Part shown: positions 56,935 through 64,000 of the stretch, in pieces
Layout: the number at the start of each line of letters is the position of its first letter
Position numbering within the stretch: the stretch's first letter is position 1
Source: Pseudodesulfovibrio sp. 5S69
Lineage (GTDB): Bacteria > Desulfobacterota > Desulfovibrionia > Desulfovibrionales > Desulfovibrionaceae
Direction of reading: 5' to 3'
NCBI RefSeq assembly: GCF_037094465.1
Contig: NZ_CP146609.1
Span: 3,157,501-3,221,500, forward strand
Length of the DNA stretch: 64,000 nt
Program-made: the position numbers and the translations under genes
Notes under the pieces: generated by a model
What the model was told of the DNA's origin: nothing
Seen by the model: the letters and a program-made list of their open reading frames with translations, nothing else
Databases searched by the model: none

Positions 56935-57324
56935 ATGGCCAAGATACTGATCGCCGAAGATGACCGCATATCCCAGAAACTCGCCGCCAAGATCGTCAAG
57001 GAACTGGGCCATATCGTCTTTGTCAGCCCGCACGGGAAGCACGCCTATGAGACCCTCATGGCCAACAACGACTTCGATCTGCTGCTGACAGACATCATGA
57101 TGCCCGAAATGGACGGTCAGCAGCTGATCAAGACCCTGCGCGGCGACCAGCAGTTCAACGACCTGCCGATCATCATCATGTCCGCCGTGGTCGGCATCAG
57201 CGACATCTCCAACCTGCTCAAGCTCGGCGCCACGCTGTTTCTGGCCAAGCCGCTGGAACGGGAGGAGCTCCAGAACTACATCACCCGCTGTCTCGACACG
57301 GACGGCAAGTGCCTGCACAACTGA
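56935..57324 (+). CDS. Single-domain response regulator (CheY-like)
   Basis: A 129-residue receiver without an output domain. Acidic pair ILIAEDD, phospho-acceptor Asp 53 in LLLTDIMMPEMDG, and Lys 105 in LAKPLEREEL are intact. GGAGGGG precedes the ATG. It could be partnered with the truncated hybrid kinase 0.8 kb downstream or with a kinase elsewhere. Confidence 0.92.
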   Translation: MAKILIAEDDRISQKLAAKIVKELGHIVFVSPHGKHAYETLMANNDFDLLLTDIMMPEMDGQQLIKTLRGDQQFNDLPIIIMSAVVGISDISNLLKLGATLFLAKPLEREELQNYITRCLDTDGKCLHN

Positions 57325-57454
57325 TCCGGGCCGGGCTCCGCGCGAAAGCCGCCGCCATCGGCTTCCATTCCGGGACAAAAATCGCTACACCCGTGAGGGA
57401 CGCGCCCCTTTTCGGGCCGCGCCGCATCGCCCAAACACAACCCACGGGAGCGAA

Positions 57455-58000
<546 letters not shown>

Positions 58001-58010
58001 CGAGCCCTCC

Positions 58011-58050
58011 GGGAAAGGAGCGGCCTTCGGACGAAGTCCGTTCCTTTCCC
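58011..58050 (+). terminator. Long hairpin after the cyclophilin gene
   Basis: GGGAAAGGA (58011-58019) pairs with TCCTTTCCC (58042-58050), inner CGG/CCG and CTTC/GAAG pairs extend it around a GGAC loop. A pyrimidine-rich but not T-run tail follows, so terminator strength is uncertain. Confidence 0.55.
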
Positions 58051-58105
58051 TCTCCCCCCTTCCCCGCCCGATCGGCCGACCGCGCGAACCGGATACCCGG
58101 CCCGC

Positions 58106-58927
58106 GTGCACCCCGACATCCCCCCGACCCTGCTCGACGACGTCTCCCGCCTGCAACAGGTGCTCAGCAACATCGTGGGCAACGCCGTCAAGTTCACCGA
58201 CCGCGGCGCCATCGAGGTGGACGCCCGCCCCATGCCGCAGACAAGGCCGCACGAGTGCCGCGTGCTGTTCTCGGTCGCGGACACCGGGATCGGCATCGGC
58301 GACAAGGCCCTGGAAAGGCTGTTCGCCCCGTTTACCCAGATCGATTCCAGCCTTTCCCGCCAGTATCAGGGAGCCGGGCTGGGGTTGGCCATCACCAAGC
58401 GCCTGACCACGCTCATGAACGGGGTCATCGCCGTCGAAAGCAACGAGGGACTGGGATCGACGTTCTACGTCAGCATCCCGTTCGGCCTGGAGGACGCGGA
58501 TCAGGCCTGTACGCCCGAGCCCGCATACAGCGCCGGGGATGGCGCTGCCTCTCCGCTCCGGGTGCTGGTCGTGGAAGACGATCCCGTTAACCTCATCACC
58601 GCCAACAAGATCGTCAAACGTCTGGGACATGAGGCGGTGTCCGCCATAGACGGGCAAAAGGCCCTGGAGGCCCTGCGCAAAACGTCTTTCGACCTCGTCC
58701 TGATGGACGTGCAGATGCCGGTGATGGACGGAGTGGAGACCACGAAACGCATTCGCAGCGGTGAGGCGGGCGAGGGGAACAGGCGCGTGCCGATCATCGC
58801 GATGACCGCGTATGCCATGCTGGGGGACAGGGAGAAATTTCTGGCCGCGGGCATGGACGACTACCTGGCCAAACTCGTGGACATCGAGAGCTTCCGGACC
58901 GCGCTTGCCAAGACGGCCGGGACGTAG
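58106..58927 (+). CDS. Truncated hybrid histidine kinase (ATPase plus receiver only)
   Basis: A 273-residue remnant or atypical protein. It starts directly in the N-box region of a histidine kinase ATPase domain (RLQQVLSNIVGNAVKFTDRG, 15-34), continues with ADTGIGIGD and GAGLGLAITKRL, then a receiver (150-273) with VVEDD, Asp 201 in LVLMDVQMP, and a Lys followed by Leu instead of the usual Pro (LAKLVDIE). Sensor domain and the HisKA helix with the phosphorylated His are missing; the 105 bp upstream to the previous stop do not encode them. GTG 58106 has no ribosome-binding site. Probably a decayed kinase. Confidence 0.75.
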   Translation: MHPDIPPTLLDDVSRLQQVLSNIVGNAVKFTDRGAIEVDARPMPQTRPHECRVLFSVADTGIGIGDKALERLFAPFTQIDSSLSRQYQGAGLGLAITKRLTTLMNGVIAVESNEGLGSTFYVSIPFGLEDADQACTPEPAYSAGDGAASPLRVLVVEDDPVNLITANKIVKRLGHEAVSAIDGQKALEALRKTSFDLVLMDVQMPVMDGVETTKRIRSGEAGEGNRRVPIIAMTAYAMLGDREKFLAAGMDDYLAKLVDIESFRTALAKTAGT

Positions 58928-58973
58928 GTCCCGCTCCCGCACTTCCCGGCGCGCCCCCGGCACCGCCCCCACG

Positions 58974-60833
58974 CTACTGGTCGGTATACAGGAATCGCTT
59001 GATCTTCTGGGTGGGCGTTTTCTCGAAGGGCTCGATCTGTTCGACCACGCGGTTGAGCCGCGCGAAGGAGGAGACCTTGGAATTGACGTCCTTGTGGATG
59101 TCGTCGAGGATCTTGCGCACCCTGTCCCGGACCTCGGACTCGATCAGCTTCTTGACATCGAACTGCTCGTCCAGGGCCTCGTAGTTGAGGTGGATGCGGG
59201 CCACCAGCCTGCCGCCGGACTCAAGGACCAGGGACTCCTGGACGTAGTCGTTGGCGTTGATGATGGACTCCACTTCTTCGGGGTAGATGTTCTCGCCGCT
59301 GGGCCCGATGATGACGTTCTTGAGCCGCCCCTTGAGATAGAGGTAGCCGTCCTCGAACTTGCCCAGGTCGCCGGTCCGCAGCCAGCCGTCTTCGGTGAAG
59401 GTCGCCTCGGTGTCGTTGGGGGCCTTGTAGTACTCGCGCATGATGTTCGGCCCCTTGGCCAGGACCTCGCCCTCGCCCGTCTCCGGGTCGGGCTCGTCGA
59501 TCTTGAGCTCCACGCCGGGGATGGCCGGGCCTATGGCCTTGAAGCGCTGTTCTTCCGGGCTGACACCGGCCAGCAGCGGGGCGGATTCGGTCATGCCGTA
59601 CCCCTTGGCGTAGGGCACCTTGGCGTCGATCAGGAACAACTCCACCTCCGGGGCCAAGGGAGCGCCGCCGATGCACAGGCAGCGCAGGTCGCCGCCGAAG
59701 GCCTCGATGAGCTTCTTGCCCGCCACCTGTGAGAGCTTGCGCCGGGTCACACCGATCTTCATCAGCCCGCGTGTCACGCCCGAGCCGGTCAGCTTTTTCT
59801 TGATCCGGCTCTTGTATATCTTCTCAATGATCAGCGGAACCACGTTCATGATCGTGGGTTTGACCTTCTGCATGGCGGGCAGCAGCGTCTTGGGGGTCGG
59901 CGGCTTTTGCAGGTAGAAGACCGAACTGCCGGAATAGAGCGGGATGACCAGCCCCACGGTGCATTCGTAGGTGTGGGCCATGGGCAGCACGGACAGAAAG
60001 CGGTCGGTCTCGAGGACCGGAATGGTGTTGATCCCGGAAATACAGTTCTGGACCAGGTTGCGGTGGGTCAGGACCACGCCCTTGGAGTGGCCGGTGGTGC
60101 CCGAGGTGTACAGGATGGCGGCCACGTGGTCCCCGGTCAGCTCAAAGGGCTTGCCGGTCTTCCAGTCGATGAAGCGGCGGGCCGAGGCGCTGAACCACTC
60201 CACGGTCTCCTTGTAGGAGTCGGAGAATTTCCCCATCGTCTCCCGCGCGCTGTCGCTGAACTTGTTCATGCGCTCCCGGGCGGTCTCGGACAGCTTCTCC
60301 CTGGCCACCTCGCCCAGGTGCTCAACCCGCTCGCGAGCCGCCTCGGCGAACTGCTCGATACGCTCGCCCGCGTTTTCCAGGGCCTCGCGATAGGTCGTCC
60401 GCGTGCCCTCCTCGTCCTCCATGGAGAAGTCGTCCATGACCATGATGGTCTCGAGGTTGGGGAAATTCTCGCTTTCGACCTTGTCCATGTAGCGGCGGGA
60501 GGCGACGACCATCTTGGCCTCGGAGTGGCGCAGGATGTGCTGCACCGCGCTGGGGTGGAACTCCTGGAGGATGGGCACCACAATGGCCCCCATGGTGGTC
60601 GCGGCAAAGTAGGCGATGGCCCAGTTGGGCATGTTCTCGCCGATGAGGGCGATCTTGTCCTCGGGCTTGATGCCGAGGCCGCGCAGCACGGTCTGCAGTT
60701 CTTCCACGCGCTCGCCGAACCGGCCATAGGTCATGGGCTCGCCGTCCACGAACGACAGCGCGGTCCGCTCGGCGTACCGCTCCACGGAACGGCTCAGCAA
60801 ATCCTTCAAGGTCATGTCGACAGTCTCGCTCAC
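58974..60833 (-). CDS. Long-chain acyl-CoA synthetase with 11-residue-repeat insertion
   Basis: A 619-residue adenylate-forming enzyme activating fatty acids to acyl-CoA. GTG 60833 is chosen for GGGGAGGG upstream. Core motifs: YTSGTTGHSKGVVLTH (242-257), YGMTESAPLL, GWLRTGDLG, LKNVIIGPSGENIYPEEVE and the C-terminal KTPTQKIKR lysine. Unusual: between the N-terminal part and the P-loop (about 148-222) lies a charged helical insert of near-perfect 11-mers: ERIEQFAEAAR, ERVEHLGEVAR, ERMNKFSDSAR, ETMGKFSDSYK, ETVEWFSASAR. Such repeats resemble lipid-binding amphipathic helices and may attach the enzyme to the membrane. Confidence 0.92.
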   Translation of the reverse strand: MSETVDMTLKDLLSRSVERYAERTALSFVDGEPMTYGRFGERVEELQTVLRGLGIKPEDKIALIGENMPNWAIAYFAATTMGAIVVPILQEFHPSAVQHILRHSEAKMVVASRRYMDKVESENFPNLETIMVMDDFSMEDEEGTRTTYREALENAGERIEQFAEAARERVEHLGEVAREKLSETARERMNKFSDSARETMGKFSDSYKETVEWFSASARRFIDWKTGKPFELTGDHVAAILYTSGTTGHSKGVVLTHRNLVQNCISGINTIPVLETDRFLSVLPMAHTYECTVGLVIPLYSGSSVFYLQKPPTPKTLLPAMQKVKPTIMNVVPLIIEKIYKSRIKKKLTGSGVTRGLMKIGVTRRKLSQVAGKKLIEAFGGDLRCLCIGGAPLAPEVELFLIDAKVPYAKGYGMTESAPLLAGVSPEEQRFKAIGPAIPGVELKIDEPDPETGEGEVLAKGPNIMREYYKAPNDTEATFTEDGWLRTGDLGKFEDGYLYLKGRLKNVIIGPSGENIYPEEVESIINANDYVQESLVLESGGRLVARIHLNYEALDEQFDVKKLIESEVRDRVRKILDDIHKDVNSKVSSFARLNRVVEQIEPFEKTPTQKIKRFLYTDQ

Positions 60834-60950
60834 ACACCCTCCCCGATGAACATGAGACAAAAGCGGGCCACCGCGGCGCGCCAACATGGCATATCACGTT
60901 ACGGGAGAGCGTCAAGCGCGGGATTGGGACAATGGGCGGACCGGGCGGGA

Positions 60951-61640
60951 TCAGCCCAGGGCTGCCTCCACCACCTTTTCGGCGTGGATGCGACAGGTGT
61001 CCAGGGTGGGTACTTCGGTATCGCCCGGCCGGACCAGCAGGCCGATCTCGGTACAGCCGAGGACGACCGCCTCGGCCCCGCGCGCGGCAAGCCCCTCGAT
61101 GATGCGCACGAACTCGGCGCGGGAGCCGTCCAGGAACAACCCCCTGCACATCTCGTCGAAGATGACCCGGTCCACCAGGCTGCGGTCCCCGGCGTCGGGC
61201 ACCAGGACCTCGAAGCCATGCTCCTTGAGACGGCCCACGTAGAAGTCATCCTCCATGGTCAGGGCGGTCCCGAGCAGGGCCACCCTGGAGAAGCCGCCCG
61301 CGCGGGCGGCCTCGGCCGTGGCGTCGGCGATGTGGACAAGTGGCACGGAGACCGCCGCCTCAACCTCGGGGGCCACCTTGTGCATGGTGTTAGTGCCGAT
61401 GACCATGAGTTCGGCCCCGGCGTCCTCCAAGGTACGGGCCGCGTCGGCCAGATGCCCACCCACGGCCGCCCAGTCGCCTGCGAGCATCTGCTCGCGCAGG
61501 GGGGCGAAGTCCACGGAGTTCATGAGGATGCGGGCCGAATGCAGGCCGCCCAAGCGCGCCTTCACGGCCTCGTTCATGAACCGGTAGTATTCCAGGGAGG
61601 ATTCCCAACTCATGCCGCCGAGGAGTCCGATGGTCTTCAT
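60951..61640 (-). CDS. Aspartate/glutamate racemase family protein (YgeA-like)
   Basis: A 229-residue racemase. The start MKTIGLLGGMSWESSLEYYR is typical, with GGAG upstream. The first catalytic position is Thr 83 (IGTNTMHK) where most relatives have Cys; the second is Cys 196 (LGCTEIGLL). This Thr/Cys pair is that described for the E. coli YgeA enzyme, which favours L-Asp/L-Glu as substrate. It follows azlD by 9 bp, so racemase and amino-acid exporter probably act together. Confidence 0.88.
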   Translation of the reverse strand: MKTIGLLGGMSWESSLEYYRFMNEAVKARLGGLHSARILMNSVDFAPLREQMLAGDWAAVGGHLADAARTLEDAGAELMVIGTNTMHKVAPEVEAAVSVPLVHIADATAEAARAGGFSRVALLGTALTMEDDFYVGRLKEHGFEVLVPDAGDRSLVDRVIFDEMCRGLFLDGSRAEFVRIIEGLAARGAEAVVLGCTEIGLLVRPGDTEVPTLDTCRIHAEKVVEAALG

Positions 61641-61649
61641 GATCCGCTC

Positions 61650-61976
61650 CTATCCGATGAAGTAGCGGCCCGCCGCCACCAGGGCCATGCCCAGTGCCAC
61701 GGTGCCGAAAAATGACTTGGTCCGCCAGGCCAGGATGAAGGCCGGGACGGCCGCCCACAGGAAGTAGTTGTCCGGGGAGACGTCCACGCCGCCGTCCTTG
61801 AGCAGCAGGGCCGGAAAGAGCATGGACGAGAGCACCGCGGCCGGGACGTAGGACAGCCAGCGGACCACCGGCTCGGGCAGGGTCCGGGAGGCCAGCGCCA
61901 CCAGCGGGACCATGCGCGGGATATAGGTCACGGCGAGCATGCCCACGATTGTCAAAAAGACTATTTTCTGGTCCAT
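61650..61976 (-). CDS. azlD: AzlD-family branched-chain amino acid transport subunit
   Basis: A 108-residue membrane protein with three to four helices: IVFLTIVGMLAVTYIPRMVP, VVRWLSYVPAAVLSSMLFPA and FGTVALGMALVAAGRYF. The start at 61976 follows GGGAG and lies inside the end of azlC (16-bp overlap). AzlC/AzlD pairs export branched-chain or related amino acids; the pair is needed together. Confidence 0.92.
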   Translation of the reverse strand: MDQKIVFLTIVGMLAVTYIPRMVPLVALASRTLPEPVVRWLSYVPAAVLSSMLFPALLLKDGGVDVSPDNYFLWAAVPAFILAWRTKSFFGTVALGMALVAAGRYFIG

Positions 61977-62704
61977 GATTCTACTCCCGCGCCAAAGGTT
62001 GCGCCGATGACCGTGGCCAGGATGACCGACCACTGAGCCGCCCCGGCTTCATTCAGGACAAGGGCGAGCAGACCGCTGAACCCGGCCACCAGTATGTGCA
62101 GGCCGTTCTTCATCTGCATGACCAGCAGGGCGATGAACATGGCGGGCAGGGCGTAGTCTATGCCCAGCGGCTCCACGCTCGGGATGGACGCCCCGGCGAA
62201 ATAACCGGCGAACGAGGCCAGCACCCAGGATATCTGGGCCAGCCCGTTGATGCCGAAGCAGGTGGTCTTGTTCAGGTCGCCGCGAGCGAAGCGTACCGAG
62301 TGCACGGCGAACGACTCGTCGGTGACCTCGTAGGCGAACAGGGCCAGTTCCCACTTGTTCCAACTCTTGAGGTTCGGAGCCAGCGACGCGCTCATGAGCA
62401 GGTGCCGCAGATTGACCACGAAGGTGGTGGCGATGATCGACACCGGGTTCAGGCCTGCCGCGAACATGGCCACGGCGATGAGCTGGGCGGACCCGGCGTA
62501 GACCAGGACCGACATGAGCACGGTGTTGAGCAGGGACAGCCCGGCCTGCTGGGCCAGGACCCCGTAGGCCGCGCCCACGGGCAGGTAGCCCATGACGATG
62601 GGCGCCACCTGCCGGGCGGCGGACATCATAGGCGAGCCGGTCTGTTCCCCGGCAAGGGCTTCGGTGGTCATGAAGAGCTTCTCTCCGATCGTTTTTCGGG
62701 CCAT
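61961..62704 (-). CDS. azlC: AzlC-family amino acid permease
   Basis: A 247-residue membrane protein with the AzlC signature: APIVMGYLPVGAAYGVLAQQAGLS, VYAGSAQLIAVAM, NLRHLLMSASLAP and EVTDESFAV. About seven helices. ATG 62704 has no clear ribosome-binding site; ATG 62671 after GGAGAG is an alternative. First gene of the azlC-azlD-racemase unit, divergent from the MocR gene. Confidence 0.92.
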   Translation of the reverse strand: MARKTIGEKLFMTTEALAGEQTGSPMMSAARQVAPIVMGYLPVGAAYGVLAQQAGLSLLNTVLMSVLVYAGSAQLIAVAMFAAGLNPVSIIATTFVVNLRHLLMSASLAPNLKSWNKWELALFAYEVTDESFAVHSVRFARGDLNKTTCFGINGLAQISWVLASFAGYFAGASIPSVEPLGIDYALPAMFIALLVMQMKNGLHILVAGFSGLLALVLNEAGAAQWSVILATVIGATFGAGVESWTRK

Positions 62705-62751
62705 GGCCCGGTTAATCTGCGGTATCCGCGTCTTGCAGTAAAGCCGAATTT

Positions 62752-62772
62752 CTGTAATCGGTACAGATACAG
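62752..62772. promoter_or_regulatory. Possible MocR operator in the azlC-mocR intergenic region
   Basis: CTGTA-ATCGG-TACAG (62752-62766) is an inverted repeat, and TACAG is repeated directly at 62768-62772. MocR-type regulators typically bind such combined repeats between divergent genes. The assignment is tentative. Confidence 0.4.
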
Positions 62773-62810
62773 TTCAAACAAAAATCATACGAAACAGATT
62801 CAGGTGAACC

Positions 62811-64000
62811 ATGGAGACATACCGCTACCGGACTGTGGAGAAGAACGTCATGTCCATGATCGACGCGGGCGCGCTCGGGCTGGGCGACAAGCTGCCCTCC
62901 CTACGCTCCCTGAGCGCCAGGCTCGGGGTATCCGTGTCCACGGTCAATCAGGCATACCTGGAGCTGGAGCGTAAGGGTATCATCGAAGCCCGAGCCCGGT
63001 CCGGTTTCTTCGTACGGCACAGATCCAAGCGGTTGCCGCGCACCGAAACCGCACCCACGCCCATGGCCCAGCCCCGGCCGGTGACCCGCATCGGGCTGAT
63101 ACAGAGCGTGCTCGAATCCGTGGGCGCTGCCGACCGCGTGGCCCTCGACGTCATCGCGCCCGGCCCCCAGCGCATGCCGCTGAGGGAGTTGGGGCGCATA
63201 ACGGCGGCCATGGTCCGGGCCGAGCCCGAGCGGGCCATGGGCTACGCGCCCATCCCCGGCGACCCGATGCTCATCCACCAGATCGCCTACCGGTCGATGG
63301 AATTCGGCATCCCGGCCGGGCCCGACGACCCGCTGATCACCTCCGGGTGCATGGAGGCCCTGTACCTCTCCCTGCGTTCCATCTGCCGCCGCGGCGACAC
63401 CGTGCTCATCCAGTCGCCCACTTACTACTGCTTCCTGCAACTGCTCGAAACCCTGGGGCTGCGCGCCATCGAGGTGCCGTCCGACCCGGAACACGGGGTG
63501 TCGCCCCGGGAACTGGCCCGCGCGCTCAAGACCTTCGACATCGCGGCCTGTGTGCTCGCGCCCAACTTCAACAACCCGGATTCCAGCCTGACCCCGGACG
63601 AGGCCAAGCGGGAGATCGTCTCCATGCTGGCCGGGCGCGACATCCCTCTGGTGGAGGACGACGTATACTCGGACCTGCACTTCGGGCCCAAGCGGCCCGG
63701 CACCTTCAAGCAGTTCGACGAGAAGGGCCTGGTCCTGCTCTGCTCGTCCTTTTCCAAGACCATCGCGCCCGGCTTCCGGGTGGGCTGGATGCTGCCGGGC
63801 CGATACCGGCAGAAGGCCCTGGAGATCAAGGCCACCACCAACGTGTCCAGCTCGGCCCCGGCCCAGATGGCCATCGCCGAATACCTCCGCCAGGGCCGCA
63901 TGGAGCGCCACCTCAAGAAGCTGCGCACGGACCTGGAACGGCAGATGGACACCATGCAGCTCCACCTGGGCCGCCACTTCCCGGCCGGGACCAGGGTGAC
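62811..64000 (+). CDS. MocR/PdxR-type regulator (GntR helix-turn-helix fused to aminotransferase), 3' end missing
   Basis: The first 396 codons of a MocR-like transcription factor; the frame runs off the right edge. An N-terminal winged helix-turn-helix (LPSLRSLSARLGVSVSTVNQ at 28-47, then AYLELERKGIIEARARSGFF) is followed by a fold-type-I aminotransferase domain: VEDDVYSDLHF and the PLP lysine in SSFSKTIAPGFRVGW. Such proteins sense an amino acid or PLP adduct. AGGTGA precedes the ATG. Being divergent from azlCD-racemase, it probably controls that unit. Confidence 0.93.
   Translation, partial: METYRYRTVEKNVMSMIDAGALGLGDKLPSLRSLSARLGVSVSTVNQAYLELERKGIIEARARSGFFVRHRSKRLPRTETAPTPMAQPRPVTRIGLIQSVLESVGAADRVALDVIAPGPQRMPLRELGRITAAMVRAEPERAMGYAPIPGDPMLIHQIAYRSMEFGIPAGPDDPLITSGCMEALYLSLRSICRRGDTVLIQSPTYYCFLQLLETLGLRAIEVPSDPEHGVSPRELARALKTFDIAACVLAPNFNNPDSSLTPDEAKREIVSMLAGRDIPLVEDDVYSDLHFGPKRPGTFKQFDEKGLVLLCSSFSKTIAPGFRVGWMLPGRYRQKALEIKATTNVSSSAPAQMAIAEYLRQGRMERHLKKLRTDLERQMDTMQLHLGRHFPAGTRV

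Overview
The window looks like the chromosome of a GC-rich, sulfate-reducing deltaproteobacterium of the Desulfovibrio/Pseudodesulfovibrio group. The strongest pointers are the lactate-oxidation cluster at the left edge (glycolate-oxidase-like Fe-S subunit, pta, ackA, lutC, fused lutB-lutA), which has the order known from Desulfovibrio vulgaris, together with rubredoxin, two aldehyde:ferredoxin oxidoreductases, a WtpABC tungstate importer and many sigma-54 activators. I see no prophage, IS element, CRISPR array, rRNA or replication origin. One tRNA (Ala-CGC) is present.

Layout. 1-6.7 kb: lactate to acetate with substrate-level ATP. 6.7-13.4 kb: chemoreceptor, HU, RlpA-like lipoprotein, aspartase behind a frameshifted amino-acid permease, and a periplasmic binding protein. 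13.6-23.5 kb: typA, tungstate importer wtpABC with a palindrome over its promoter, an EmrE-type exporter, a cysteine-rich ferredoxin protein, a DUF401 membrane protein and small unknowns. 23.5-28 kb: TPR protein, then a tight aor / class II aldolase / CPBP-protease operon. 28-28.6 kb: gene-free, highly structured DNA with a candidate small RNA. 28.6-34.8 kb: rubredoxin, ruvAB, a secreted Met/Lys-rich protein, yebC-ruvC, rlmE, a CgeB-like glycosyltransferase and the tRNA.

35.9-51.4 kb is the most informative part. A PAS/sigma-54 activator is followed by a 387-bp intergenic region holding three copies of an 18-bp palindrome (TGATT-N8-AATCA) and a GG-N10-GC sigma-54-type element. Then comes an eleven-gene co-directional run: gabT, aor, potABCD, amidohydrolase, patA, aldehyde dehydrogenase, aguA, aguB, closed by a strong terminator. 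Together they encode polyamine uptake and the route agmatine -> N-carbamoylputrescine -> putrescine -> 4-aminobutyraldehyde -> GABA -> succinate semialdehyde. No gabD-type dehydrogenase is present; the aldehyde ferredoxin oxidoreductase sits directly after gabT, so a ferredoxin-linked, probably tungsten-dependent last oxidation is the natural inference. The tungstate importer and second aor elsewhere in the window fit that theme.

51.5-64 kb: a radical SAM/SPASM protein, a thioredoxin-fold protein without CXXC, a 957-residue multi-PAS sigma-54 regulator with a degenerate receiver, a single-domain response regulator, a secreted cyclophilin, a decapitated hybrid histidine kinase, an acyl-CoA synthetase with an unusual 11-residue-repeat insertion, and an aspartate/glutamate racemase-azlD-azlC unit divergent from a MocR regulator cut by the right edge.
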